Shown in pieces: positions 31,600-44,128 of a DNA stretch of 64,000 nucleotides (positions within the stretch are counted from its first letter, which is position 1; each line of letters opens with the position of its first letter). The stretch comes from Voacanga thouarsii (lineage: Eukaryota > Streptophyta > Magnoliopsida > Gentianales > Apocynaceae). The position numbers and the translations under genes are program-made. The DNA is taken from assembly GCA_026120185.1 (NCBI GenBank), contig JANUWF010001218.1:4302528-4366527 (forward strand). The letters are read 5' to 3'. The notes under the pieces are model-generated. The model ran no database searches, was not told where the DNA came from, and was given only the letters and a program-made list of their open reading frames with translations.

Positions 31600-33700
31600 G
31601 CAACTAATGATTTTTCCAGAGATTGTTTATTTATTCTTGCAGAAATTTTGAAAATTTTCTGATTTTGGATGGCGATATTAGATGCAGTATTTAGACTATA
31701 CTTTAAGCCAAATGTCACAGTATCTTTTGACCACGTGTAACACACTTTTTGGACATGAAAATTGAACGGATAATTTGTGTCCAAATGTTCAAATTTTTTA
31801 AATTCTAAATGTTCCGGCCTTTTTTTTTTAAGTCACAACACTTTCTCTCTTCTTATCAAAATATCATTACTTATTTTCAAAAATCACCATTCTCAAATGT
31901 ATTAAATTGTGCTTATACTCTTCAATATTTCATAAATCCCAAAAAGAATTCAAATCTATTTGAATCTTCTTCTTATTTCAAAAATTCAAAAAGCTGTCAT
32001 TTGCCTTAGCACTTTTCTCTTTCCTCTGGTCTTCATTCCTTCTTCAAAACCAATAAAATCAAACTCTTCAATCTTGTTCACCATGGGTAAAATCCCAAAT
32101 CCCAATTAAGAGGCCGAGCCAATAACAAAGAAGATCAAGAAAAACAAGACAATGAAATCAGTTACTACCAGACTGATATCTGTGAAAAAGAAGGAAAAAT
32201 GAGTTGCCATTTATGAACCAACTCCTCAAATTGCATTATCAAAACTACCTCCAGAAAAGGAAAGTATGGATACTCAGGTACCTCAATTTCTCTACTCAAA
32301 AAGTGAATTTGAGTACAATAATTGAGTGTTTAGAAATAAAACTATTATTGCGGACTATCGGGTTGATTCTAAGGTTTTTCATTGCTGAAGCGTTTCTGAA
32401 CTTTTCTGTCATTCTGAATATGCTAAGAAACTTATATAAAGGGCTTTGTTGTTAAATTGATCAGAATCTATACACCCCACTGATTTGAGAATTCTATGCG
32501 AATCTGAGAAATGGACAACATGAGGAAATAGTAAACGGGTTTATTGAATAGTGGTATATATCTAGAATTAGAGAAGTGAACCTCTAGTTTGACTAATGTA
32601 TGTTGAACATAATTTTTTTTTTTTTTTTGTCATACATAGTGGATTTCAATTTTTTGAAATGATCAAACTACCTAAAAAACTCTTTCTTTCTTTCTTTTTT
32701 TTTTTTTTTTGTAAACTGAGTCAATTTGAAATGAAATTTATTGGTGCCAAGAGCTTTAGAAATTCAAGTGATTGAAATGCTAAATGGTTAAATGGAATGG
32801 GGAGATTGCTACATCACATAGTTTTAATCATGGTGATACCGAGTTTTGGCCACAAGACATCTATAAGTTTTCTGCAAATAGTGTTGATACCCGCTCTGTC
32901 AGAAGGAAAATAAATTAGCTTTAGATTTCTGATTGTGAAATTGCTGACTTAATCTTGAAACACATCAAACAAAGTATTATTCTTTGGAAACGTTCTTACC
33001 AAGCTATTCAAGTATTTCAATGTTGATTTGAGTACGGTTACCCCTGAGCATTGCAAGGTAATTATCTATAGCAGAAATTCATTTGAGAAAATAGGAGTTA
33101 TTTGAGCAGATAATCAATGGATATTACTTAGAGAGGCTACTGAAGAAGAGATAGAAAAATTGGTGAAGGATAAAGAAAATCTGCTACATCAAGACGAACA
33201 AAAAGAAAAGCTAAGACTAAAATTCAATGGGAAAAATCAAGTAAAGAGATGCAAAAGACTCAAAAAAGTGAGAAAATGCAGAGTATTTTAGATGCTCTAA
33301 ATCTGCTATCTACCAAGCTAAAACAGTCTAAGTGTAGAAGTCAAAAGTGAACTAAATATTTTGAGAAATAAACTGCAAATGTGGAAGGAAAGAAATATAA
33401 AGTTGAAGGCCATTCGACTGAACAAGTTCCTCCACCCATGCCTGAGCCTGAACCTATCATTCCTTCAATACAGGAAAAAACTAATATTCAGCTAGAGAAG
33501 GAGAGTGAGAAAGAGAACAAGAAAGAATGGTGCTCACTGTTGAACCCACAATTGCTGTATCCACTGCTGACAAGGAAGTTTCCTAAGCAAGATAAACCAA
33601 TTGCATTGGCAGCTCATCTGGGCGAAGGAAGAATCATGTTATAGTAAAATAGAAGACAAGCAGAATTGTTGGACAACATTCAAAGAAAGGTGTCAGTGCT
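31600..33700 (+). pseudogene. Third-ORF (env-like or putative plant transposon protein) region of the Sirevirus-like element
   Basis: Decayed protein-like sequence begins near 32084 (MGKIPNPN) with a lysine-rich start. A PEKESMDTQVPQFLYSKSEF segment follows. Near 32486 comes EFYANLRNGQHEEIVNGFIE, which looks like the REFYANL block of the putative plant transposon protein domain found in extra ORFs of plant retrotransposons. A charged, coiled-coil-like tail follows (about 33120-33330), then an open acidic stretch at 33381-33644. Its place between pol and the 3' LTR fits the extra ORF of Sireviruses. The assignment rests on position and one motif. An oligo-T tract near 32614 and another near 32692 interrupt it. 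Confidence 0.5.
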
Positions 33701-33992
33701 AAACCTACGACTATCCTCATCCCATGAGATGTGACACATGACGACAGCTAAATGATGCTCTTTTCTGCTAACTTTTATTCTGATGACAAACTTTTATTCT
33801 TGCCAAATTTCATCCTCTCTGCACTATTTTTTTTTTTTTTTGGAACTCCTTTATTTTAGTCTTTAACTGATATCACTGCTAGTTTCCTACTGCTTATTAT
33901 TATTGCTAATATTTCCTATTGCTTATTGTTGCCTTGTTCTAGACATTCTCCTGATATTACTGTCAATTTACTATTGATTGCTTCTCTGATGC

Positions 33993-34096
<104 letters not shown>

Positions 34097-35260
34097 GATG
34101 ACAAAGGGAGAGAAAATATATTGTTGAGGGATTGTGAATTGATGATTTGAGATTTGAGAAATATATTTTAGGATTTCGATTGATCAAACATTTTGCTGTG
34201 CAATTTTTTTTGCTATCATGATATCTCTTGCACTAGTTTTTCCCTTATAAATATGGATTGTGAATTATAAATATATTGTTATTGTATGTTGGTTTATGAG
34301 GATTATGATTTGAAATTTATAGATTTTGATTGTGACTATGTATGAGGATGATAAATTCATATGTTTTAAAATTTGAAATGAACTATAACTATTTATAGTT
34401 GTGGTTTGAAAATGCGGACTATTGAGAATTAGGTGATTTGATGGAGACTATGTTGACATATTATTGTTGTTATGAACTAAGGAGAATGAAGTATTGGTAT
34501 GAGTTTACTGTACTTTCAATGATCTACTTTTGAATGCAATTGTAATGAGCATTTTACAAAATGATTGTTTGAATGATGAGGTTATTTAAGTGAATACTTA
34601 TGAAATCTATCTTACCTCTCTTTGGTTATGAAAAATTCTCATGCTGATTTTCTTGAGAAAAATGAGTTCAAACAATTCTAGGAAAAATATTAATCTATAC
34701 TCTTGGGATTTTTTTTTTATCCTACACATACACATGAGGAGTTTTGGACTCACATTTCTTCAATCCAAAAGATTAATCCAAAAATGAGTTTTTAAAAGGT
34801 TAGCTTCTGACCTATTTTACCCCATTTTAGATGTATGTTTTGGAAGTCCAAAACTTTGGAATCCGGTCTTATTTTTTTGAATGCACTTCATGGCTCTATA
34901 TCTTATGCTCATATATGCACATACTAAGGGGAACATTACATCTTATGATTTATCTTCTATACCTCCTTGTGTACAGTGTACATATATATATATATATATA
35001 TATATTATTACTATTTTTAGCATTTCTCTTGTGGAATAGTCCTTTGATGGAAGGAATGAGGTAGATTAGGCTATAAGCTAATTAAGCCATGTTAATGAAT
35101 ACATGCTTTAATTTTCTATCTTAATTTCATGCGTATTCTTTGAGTCCTATAATGAGATATTGCATTTTAATGAAAAATATTCTTACTTCTCTCAGTCTAA
35201 CATATCCATACTGTACATATAATTGTTTTTATATTACAATCTCATCAAGTCTGTCATCAC
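34097..35260. other. Non-coding 3' region of the Sirevirus-like element
   Basis: GATGACAAAGGGAGAGAAAA directly after the microsatellite resembles an extra polypurine tract, a feature known from Sireviruses. The rest is AT-rich with a TA run at 34980-35006 and no recognisable gene. Confidence 0.5.
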
Positions 35261-35261
35261 T

Positions 35262-35276
35262 CAAAAAGGGGGAGAT
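35262..35276 (+). other. Polypurine tract of the Sirevirus-like element
   Basis: AAAAAGGGGGAGAT sits directly before the 3' LTR start TGTTAGCCC. Confidence 0.88.
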
Positions 35277-36867
35277 TGTTAGCCCTAAAGACATTCTCTT
35301 GTGTTTTAACTTATGACAAATATTGATGAGGATTAACTTATGTGACTTATATATGATAGGATATCTTTGACCTTAATTCTTTCAAGACATGCAAATAAGG
35401 TTGCTAAGTAGCTCCTAAGGAAATGGAATCCAAAGTGGTGATTGATCAAGTACAACTTCAACCTAAAAGCTCGTAAGAGCATGAAGTCTTTATGAAAGAA
35501 CTTTAGATTAGGAATCGTTATTAAGGTATTAATTGTAAAATTCCTATGTCTTTTTACCTTATGATTCAATTTATTTTTACCTGGAAGCACAGAAACAAAA
35601 GATTTCAAAGTATCAAATCATCAGAATTTTGGATTGAGTAGTTTGGATGGTTGTGCATCTAAAAGCTTCATCCAAAACTTTGTGAACAGTGTCAAAATAT
35701 TTCTGCCTAGAAAAGTGTTATTTTGGACTCACCTTTTGGACGCATTGTCATCTAATCCTTAAGTCTAAAACTCTGAAAAAATTGATAGCACAAAACTAGC
35801 TATTATTAGCCGTTGCTGTCCTACTTTTCACTTCTATAAAAGCTTTCAAAACTCGATTTTGAAATAGATTTTTGTGTTATCCTTCTTAGAAACACTCTTA
35901 CATTTTAGAAAATAAAAATCTCTCTTTTTATTGTATTTCAAAGTGAAATCAAATTACTTCAAAAAATAAAAAGTGTTGGTGCTCATCTGTTTACATATCT
36001 GTTTCTATCATTTCTCTTTCAATTTGTCTTGTATTAAGGTTGTGATGTAAAATCCAGTTGGGGTAAGCCTTGTTTGGTAAATGTATCATGGTTGTTGTGT
36101 AAAACCCAGTTAGGATGAACCTTGATTTTGTGTTTAAAAAGATTGGGTGTAAAACTAAGTGTAGTAATCCTCTTATATAAGATTGGTGTAGCCTACCACT
36201 ACTGATTTGGGGAAAAAAAATTTAATGATTGTGTTGAAATCCTTAGGTGAGTATTTAAAAGATAGTGGATGTAGATTGGTTGAGGATCGAACTACTATAA
36301 ATCTTTAGGTCTTTTCTTTTGCATTTCATCCACACTCTATCACTGTATTTGTGCTGGTCATTTGATTAAATAACTTTATCTCAATCTTTGCAATTGTTGA
36401 TCAGTTTTAAAGACATTTATGTTCTACAGAAAGTCTATATTTAATGCCTTAACCGCCCATCTTTAAAACAAATGATACTCTCACCATTTAGTAGTGCTTT
36501 AAAAAGATTCATATATGTACTCCTACAGCTACGAAGCTAATCTAATAATCATACTTGTGTTTTTTAACTGTTCATTCTTCTTGAGAGCTTTATATTCTTC
36601 CTTATATTCATTGATTTGATCAAAGACTTTTAAGTAATTAGATGAATCTATTATTGTTTCTTTATCTACCCATCTTAACTATAGATCTTTTTTTTTTTTT
36701 TTATCATTTAGAGGAATTTTGAAAGTTCTTAAGCAGCTCACAAGTCTACATTTTTGAACTCTTACTTGTTCAACTTTTATCGAAGAGCCATCAAAGATTT
36801 TTTAAATCTCATTTGTTTGTCATAAACCTTATTCACCCCCCCCCCCCTCCCCTCCCAAGGTTTATCA
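35277..36867 (+). repeat. 3' LTR of the Sirevirus-like element
   Basis: Starts TGTTAGCCCTAAAGACATTC and ends AAGGTTTATCA at 36867, matching the 5' LTR end. It has about 120 bp at 36437-36560 that the 5' LTR lacks, a poly-T at about 36690, and a C-tract (36836-36853) expanded from CACCCCC in the 5' copy. Confidence 0.88.
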
Positions 36868-37006
36868 TTATCAACCAGCGATATTCAAGGTGATGGATTA
36901 CTTCTTTATAATAAATCTAGCAGTTAAATCTATTATCCATGTTAACCACTTTCTAGGATGATTTATTAGTTCTATATAAAAAAAAGAGGGAAATTCAGAG
37001 AAATAC

Positions 37007-38338
37007 CAATTGTCTTAAATGATCCTTAACTAAGTCATTATCTGTGAGATTAATGGTTTGAAGATGAGATGATTCCATTTTATCCACCATTGCTTCCAGT
37101 TCAGCTTTTTTGTGAAGACCAACACTACATAAAAAGGGAAAATATGAGTAATTTGTATGATTTGCTCTTCCTCCTAAGGCTCTTTCTATTTATTGGATAA
37201 TTTTTTACTAAGGAACAATATACAAGATCAAGTATATCATAATGAATAATAGATTTAACATTTACTTCAGTGTAAAAGTAAATTTATTATAAAAAAAAAG
37301 ACTTAATCATAAATAGAGGTTCTTGCCTGTACAATACTAGAATTTTTTCTTTGTCCGAATTATATCTATATTTATATTTAGTAATATTCTTTGACCCAAC
37401 CTGCAAACAAGATGGTAGTAAATTCACAAGCCAACATGAATAGAATAGCTAAAATAATGTATAGAAATAAATGACTCACAAGTTCACAGAATCTTTTGAA
37501 GCTGCCTGGTTCCTTTAGCATGAAAGTAGCAATGGCGGCTTCCCTCTGTCTACCAACATTTGCAAGTTTAGTAATTAATCTCAATCTATCAAAATTCACG
37601 TTTGCTCTATTTATTATTGCCACAACATTTTCACCCTTCATGCCATAGTATTTGCAATATGTTAGCAAAAGCCTTTATTGGTTCTAAATTGCTCCTTTTT
37701 TCCTCAAACCTGTCCTGTCACAGGAGCTCAGGTTAAGTATGTAAGAACCTTAGATAAAAAAAAAATTAAGTTGTAAAACCTATTCACAATCTTCCTGAAG
37801 ATATATTAAGTATCAAATAGACCAGAACAATTGGCTGCTATTTCAGTAGCTTCTCAAAGAGTAACACTGAAGTTTATTTTTTTGCTTTTCCAGGAGACAA
37901 AAAATAACACGGATGTCAGAAACTACATTTGGATTATTCCTTGTTTCCAGTTCTCAAAATTGCATTTTATAAAGCGATTTTAGGGGGGGAAAAATTAATA
38001 AACATGTCTTTAAAACTATTAATGTCCTTTAAATTTTAAACTTTCAAGCAAACATGAAACAAAGGTAGATATGGTCACATGAGATAGACCAATTTAAGCC
38101 TCTCTACTACCAAGGATTTGCTGAAAAAGACTATTTACTCGTGTGATAATGGTCCAATCAAATAAAACATCTAAACTCTGGGGAAAAGAAGAATAAAATA
38201 TGAAAAAGCGGCTAACCTTTATTGATGCACAAATAGCATCATGGCCAACAAGAGCTACACCATCTATCAGTTCCCTACACAACTGGAATGTCTCATCACC
38301 AACCACTTTTACTGCTACACCATTTGCAAAGCCTCCAA
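37007..38338 (-). pseudogene. OMR1: Threonine deaminase (biosynthetic threonine dehydratase) pseudogene, three exons left
   Basis: Threonine deaminase makes 2-oxobutanoate from threonine in plastids, the first step of isoleucine synthesis. Exon A (38338-38217) reads VGGFANGVAVKVVGDETFQL and DGVALVGHDAICASIK. Exon B (37714-37480) reads FEEKRSNLEP, has a small deletion with frameshift, then YCKYYGMKGENVVAI, NFDRLRLITKLANVGRQREA and EPGSFKRFCEL. Exon C (37124-37007) reads SVGLHKKAELEAMVDKMESS and NLTDNDLVKDHLRQL. All exon edges keep GT-AG. This covers the end of the PLP catalytic domain and the start of the regulatory ACT-like region. The catalytic N-terminus and the C-terminal end are absent. 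The SGANMNFD motif has changed to NRANVNFD, so the copy is dead. It lies only 140 bp from the Sirevirus-like LTR. Confidence 0.9.
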
Positions 38339-39428
38339 CTTGAAATAAGGACAACACAAGAATTACAAGCTAAACATATAATTAATCTGAGACGTAAGAT
38401 CAGGGTAGACTCCAATCTTTCTCAAATATAGTCAACCATCCTCTTCCAAGAATCTAGAAAGTAACAAATTCTACATGGTATACCTGTCTAAAAAACTCCC
38501 ATGATTACAACCTCTGCTTCATTACTCAATGTCATTGCTTAAAAGACAGGTTTCCAACAACTGTAAAGATATACAAATGTAGACTAAGTTGAGAAGATAA
38601 TTAAGAAGCAATATCATTAGCCAATTCATCTACATTACCAGGGCAAAAGAAATCATATTAGATAAGGATGAATAAGAAGAGAACACAGTAATCCTGTCCA
38701 CATTCAAATAAACAAAACATAAAGGATGAAAAAGCATTCATGAAGCATTCACAAGTTATATTGCATGTATAAAGCACTGCAAGAATAAGAACCAGAACCA
38801 ACTTAGATCATTACCAGTACAACAGTTAGAATCCTACATTGAATCGTCACATTATATAAAATAGTTCAAAAAAATGCAGAAATGATAGTTGGTAGCAAAA
38901 GATGTTCTATTAGTTCATAGAATTCATCACTATTAGAGACACTGTGATACAATTCCATGATTTAAAGAAGAACTTTTTGTGGACAAGAGATTATTGCATA
39001 TTTCTTCCCCAAAAACCATAAACTATGAATATTTTCACACACGCAAAAAGGAATAGCAAGCAGCTCACTGTTCAACATCATTTTGAAGACCTTGGACATT
39101 GCCTGGATCACCCTAGTATTACAAAATGCAAAATCAATCAATATCCAAAGCACAAATAAAACATTTAACAACCGGTATGATGTAAGAAAGAAGCCTTACA
39201 GTAGTAATGTTATTCAATGTTGTGACTCCTTACAACATACTTGTAAAGACTGAAAAGAACCACCTATACTAAGCAATTAAGCAACTACAATGAAATGATA
39301 AATAACATGTAAAACTGTCCAAGACTCACAAATATGAAAAACTTAATGGTAGTTTACAACTTTTAAAAACTGCCAACCAACCCCATTGTTTTACGTTGGA
39401 TTGGACAACACCACAGGTGGGCAAGCCT
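38339..39428. other. AT-rich stretch upstream of the threonine deaminase exons
   Basis: Expected upstream exons of the enzyme (lysine-binding PLP site, DANAMALSL region) are not recognisable. A minus-strand piece near 39065-39118 gives GDPGNVQGLQNDVEQ, protein-like but unassigned. Confidence 0.4.
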
Positions 39429-40395
39429 AATTATTTACTGCATTTCTTAGCTACGATAATTAGCTTTCCATTATGGCTGGCTTCTTCCTTTTTCCTACAT
39501 CATAAACAAATTAAATTACGTTAACAAAAATAGAAAAAAAATAAATTCGATCAAAACTGAAAACAATTTGCATTACAACCATAAGAAGATGCTTTATTTT
39601 GACTGGAATTACTCTTTCACTTTTTCTCAAAATGATCCTTTATCCTTTCACCTCTTTCTCTTCCCTTTGTACTTATTTTTTTGAATCTTGAACAGTAACT
39701 TTATCAACCTCTACACCATTTCCCTCATGGCTGATATTTGCAGTTAGATCTTTAATCCTTGATTGTGAATCAATCGTAGAATTTTTTTTTTTTGAAATAG
39801 TCTTCCACCTTATTAGCTATAGTTTCAAGACCTTACCACATAATAAGCCTAGATGCCTCATGAGATTGGTTTCTAGAAATCAAATCTCATAGCTCGATTT
39901 GTACGGATAATAATTATTTACTGCATTTCCTGGCTACGATAATTAGCTTTCCATTATAGTTGGCTTATTCCCTTTTCCTACATCATAAACAAATTAAATT
40001 ATGTTAACAAAAATAGAAAACAATTAAATTCGATCAAAACTGAAAATAATTTGCATTACAACCGTAAGAAGATGCTTACTTTTGACTGGAATTACGCTTT
40101 CGCCTTTTCTCAAAATGTTCCTTTTCCTTTCACCTCTTTCTCTTCCCTTTGTACTTATATTTTTGAATCTTGAATAGCAACTTCATCAACTCCACACCAT
40201 TTCCCTCATGGCTGATGTTCACAGTTGGATCTTTAATACTTGATTGTGAATCAATCATAGAATTGTTTTTCAAATAGTCTTCAACTTTATTGGCTATACT
40301 TTCAAGACCTTACCACATAATAAGCCTAGATACCTCATGAGATTGGCTTCTAGAGACTAAATTATAAGCAAATCTCATAGCTCAATTTGTATGGA
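39429..40395 (-). repeat. Tandem duplication (period 483 bp) of the FAR1-like gene's 3' end
   Basis: 39429-39911 and 39912-40395 align along their whole length: AATTATTTACTGCATTTC, CTACGATAATTAGCTTTCCA, TACATCATAAACAAATTAAA, TGATTGTGAATCAATC and ACATAATAAGCCTAGATRCC are shared. Copy 2 (higher coordinates) joins the gene; copy 1 follows it on the minus strand. Several small indels separate the copies. Confidence 0.9.
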
Positions 40396-40536
40396 TAGTA
40401 TCTGAACTTATCCGATCCATGTCAAATATCTTCGCTTGGTCAATGTCATTTACCTTTTGTCGTGCATCTTTGCTCTACCTTTTTAATAAGTATCTTTCTA
40501 GAATAGTGGGAACATTTTTTACTTTCAAAGCTACTA
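39912..40536 (-). pseudogene. FRS: C-terminal part of the FAR1/FRS-like gene, beyond the copia insertion
   Basis: Directly after the copia target duplication the minus strand reads LVALKVKNVPTILERYLLKR, stop. It continues KDARQKVNDIDQAKI, MRFAYNLVSRSQSHEVSRLI and LESIANKVEDYLK. This is the usual FAR1 sequence after the SWIM zinc finger (HVLKVL...IPSKYILKRW...). A VNISHEGNGVEL stretch and a lysine-rich tail follow. Two or more stops show decay. The codon frame is unbroken across the insertion site, which supports one ancestral gene. Confidence 0.85.
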
Positions 40537-40541
40537 ATACA
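40537..40541. repeat. Target-site duplication ATACA, left side of the minus-strand copia element
   Basis: ATACA directly before 40542 recurs at 45222-45226 directly after the element. Confidence 0.9.
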
Positions 40542-40732
40542 TGTAGAAAAGATAATGGAGAATAATTTTGTGTGTGTAATCAAGCAATCATAGCCTACAC
40601 ATTTATACTAATTGTGATACAACAAGATCCTATTTTATAGCCTAAACATAAGTCAATTAATTACTACAAATCATTTACAGAATCTGTCAAAGTTAACAAC
40701 AGATTTTCCTCCTTAGATTGCTCACGCCAACA
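40542..40732 (-). repeat. 3' LTR of the minus-strand copia element
   Basis: On the plus strand it runs TGTAGAAAAGATAAT...CACGCCAACA. The purine tract complement CTCCCCCT (40733-40740) lies directly inside. Confidence 0.93.
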
Positions 40733-40762
40733 CTCCCCCTCAAGTTGGTGAATATATGTCGA

Positions 40763-41528
40763 TCATTCCCAACTTGTTAAGTGAGCTTTTAAAATCTTTT
40801 CTGGATACTGACCTTTGTTAGAACATCTCGCTAGTTGATCTTTTGATGTGACAAACGGAAGACTAATTGTACCTTTGTCAAGATGATCTTTGATGAAGTG
40901 CCAATCAACTTCCACATGTTTAGTTCTATCATACTGAATAGGATTATTTGCAATTGCTATGGCTACCTTGTTTTCACATACTAGCATATAGGTTTTGACA
41001 AACTTATACCAAGATCATGTAGAATACATTTTATCTACAGCAACTCACAGATACCTTGTTCCATTCCACAAAATTCTGCCTCTACACTTGATCTTGTGAT
41101 AACTTTTTGCTTCTTACTTCGCCATGTAACCAAGTTACTTCCAATAAACGTAAAATACGCCGACGTAGACTTTCGATCGGTTTAGCTTCCAGCCCAAATC
41201 GCATCGTATATCCCTTGATTTCTTGATCTCCATTTTTAGCAAAAAATAATCCCTTTCCTGGAGAAGATTTTAGGTATTGCAGGATCAGATAAATAGCCTT
41301 CATATGATCTTCACTTAGTGCATGCATGAATTAGCTTACAATGGTTATCGCAAATGCAATGTCAGGACGTGTATGTGATAAGTATATTAGCATCCCAACT
41401 AATCTTTCATACCTCTCCTTATTGGTTGGAGTCTGGTCTTGTTGAGTGGCTAACTTGTTATTCATCTCAATGGAAGTTTCAACAGGTTTGCAGTTAATCA
41501 TGCTAGTTTGTGCTAGTAAATTGAGCAC
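40763..41528 (-). pseudogene. Copia RNase H remnant
   Basis: Pieces on the minus strand: RLVGMLIYLSHTRPDIAFAI (41528-41331), HMKAIYLILQYLKSSPGKGL (41327-41082), then after frame changes VCENKVAIAIANNPIQYDRTKHVEVDWH with FIKDHLDKG (40987-40763). These are the usual copia RNase H blocks, in order. Catalytic acidic residues around the GY...DAD.AG block are not preserved in a single frame. Confidence 0.88.
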
Positions 41529-41561
41529 ATACTTCCGTTGGCAAAGAAAGATTCCATCGCT

Positions 41562-42319
41562 CTATCTTGCAACTTCAATGCTTAAAAAATACTTCAAGTG
41601 CCCAAGATCCTTAAGTTCAAACTCAGTCACAAAGCTTTCTTGGAAGGTAGCTATCTCATTTGAGTCATTTCCTGTAACAAACATATCGTCAACAAACACA
41701 ATAAGAGCAGTTACCTTTTTGAACTCTTGTTGGACGAAGAGAGTATGATCAGCATCACTCTGTTTGTACCTAATTTTCTTCATAAAAATTGAGAGCCTTC
41801 CAAACCATGCTTGAGAGGACTGTTTCAATCTGTATAAAGCCTTTTTTAGCTTGAATAATTTGCCATCACGGTTTACTGCTCGGAGGAGGATCCATGTATA
41901 CTTTTTCTTCCAAAGTTCCATTAAGAAATGCATTTTTAACATCAAAGCTGTCACAACGGTCAATCTTGATTTGTTGCTATGGAAATAAGAACTCATATGG
42001 TATTTATTTTTGCTACACGAGTAAATATATCCCGATAATCAATTATGTACTTTTGTGTATACACTTTAGAAACAAGTTATGCCTTGTAGTGATCGATGAT
42101 TCCATTGGGATTGAGTTTGACTGTAAAAATCCACCGACACCCTACTGTTCTCTTCTCTAGGGGCAGCGATACAAGCTCCCATGTATGATTTTTTTGCAAG
42201 GCTTCTATTTCATCATTCATAGCTTTTTTCCATCTTAAATCCATCAATACTTCGTGCATATTACTTGGAATAGATACAGGAGATAATTGATTTACAACGA
42301 GTGCATGAGATTTTAACAA
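41562..42319 (-). pseudogene. Copia reverse transcriptase
   Basis: The N-terminal RT reads DLRWKKAMNDEIEALQKNHT and VGCRWIFTVKLNPNG (42319-42077). A shift follows. The long frame 41996-41562 holds the catalytic core: VNRDGKLFKLKKALYRLKQS, the active site ALIVFVDDMFVTGNDS (VDD) and FELKDLGHLKYFLSIEV. The TAYLxG block appears only in decayed form. Synthesis of element DNA would need a repaired frame. Confidence 0.92.
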
Positions 42320-42699
42320 ACGAGAGGTATAATTGTTAATGGGGTACTTAGTCTTAGCTTTAAAATTAGGAGCATATTGAATTTATGGAATTCCTTTACT
42401 AATTGGATATCTTGGTTCACCTTCATGAGGAGTTGAATCATGTATTAAAGAAGATGAAAGTAATGATGTTACCTGAGGAGACACGTTCAGAATGGCTGTG
42501 AAAGGTAATGATGTTACCTAAGGAGATACATTCGAAGTTTACGTGGTTGTCGGTGTGGCTTGGGAAGTTGTACTATCTTGATTCTTATTAGTGCCATAAA
42601 CATCCTCAAGATGTACACACTTAGGATGTGTGTCGATATTCGAAAGTTCAACATCTAGTTGTATATCAAATTATGCTTGTTCTTAGAATAATTCATGAG

Positions 42700-44100
42700 T
42701 GTTGTCTCACCCTAAAGAGAGCACTCTTGACTACCAAAAAACGGAATGTCTTCATGGAATGTAACATCTCGGGTGACATATATTTTGTCGTCATTAGGAT
42801 CATAGCAACGATATCCCTTTTTGAAATCTATGTACCAACAAATATGCAATGGACAGCTCGTGGATCCAGCTTGCTTGCAACCCGGTGGACATAGGCAATA
42901 CAACCAAACACACGTGGTTCAAGGTTCGAACCAATAGGTGTTGAGATAAATTCATGGAGTTTTTTATATGGAGTTTTGAAATCAATGACTCGTGAGGGTA
43001 TCTGATTAATAAGATATGTAGTAGAGCAAACACCTTCGCCCCAGTACTCACGAGACATTGTCATACCAAATAGGGAAGTTCGAACAACCTCAAGGATTTG
43101 GTGATTCTTTCATTCTGCCAAACCATTTTGTTGTGGTGTACTAATATATGAAGTTTGGTGTCGAATACCATTTTCTTGACAAAAATTTTGCATGTTAGAA
43201 TTTATATTCTCCATACCATTATCAGTTGAAGAACTTGAATCTGGAATTGATACTGAGAAGTCACCATGCGATATAGGTCCTGAAAAACAAAACACACATC
43301 TCCCTTGTTTCATAGAAGAGAGATCCAAATCATACAAGTACACTCATCAATAAATGTCACAAAATAACGAGCACTAGATAATGTAGGGATTTAAGCAGGT
43401 CCCCAAGCATCAGAGTGGATGGTCATAAAAAGAGGTGGTATTCTTATTAGAACTAGGTAGATAGGAAATTCTATGGCTCTTTGCCATTTCACAAACGTCA
43501 CAATTAAACTGAGAATTTGTATGTAAACACAAACTTGGTTTCAATTTGCAAAGATAACTAAATGATAGATGACCAAGGCGATGATGCCATAACCAGGCCA
43601 TATCCTTGTTTTCTTGACTCCCTCCAATGTTATTTTCTTGACCATATATCTGATTATTAGCCAAATCAAGATAGTACAAATTTCCACGTCTAATACTATA
43701 CCTAAGGGTCTGTTATGTTACAATATCCTAAAAAACACATTGATCAGGCAAAACAATTATTGTACAATTTAAGCTTTTGTGAGTTTGTTCACGAGATAAA
43801 AGATTGGAAGAAAAAGAAGGAACTACAAGCACGAGTAACAAGATTAGTAGAATTTGACACATATAACTTCTCCATTAGTAGTGAGTATGTAAGGTTGAGT
43901 AGAAGAATGAATAGATGAAAGATGGGTAGAATCGTTGATCATGTAGTTAGTAGTACATGCATCGATAATCCATGCATCATTCATAGTAAGATAAGTGTTG
44001 GATTAGCAGCCTGGGCAACATGTGCTGCAATTGTATTTGAAGTAGATGCAGTCACTGCCTCATCTGTTGTGATAGTAACAGCAGCTTGTCCAATTTTCTT
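42700..44100 (-). pseudogene. Copia protease/GAG-pre-integrase and integrase
   Basis: Minus-strand pieces are MAWLWHHRLGHLSFSYLCKL with a CDVCEMAKSHR zinc motif (43679-43410), then ISTPQQNGLAE (43343-43110, the usual SPQQNGVAERKNRH block). MSREYWGEGVCSTTYLINQI and GCIAYVHR come next (43064-42800). At 42903-42712 CYDPNDDKIYVTRDVTFHED forms the integrase tail. The first catalytic Asp blocks are decayed. A short sequence at 43700-44100 is the likely protease region, which I cannot align with confidence. Confidence 0.85.
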
Positions 44101-44128
44101 TCGAGGTTTCTTTGTGAAATCCCATCAT

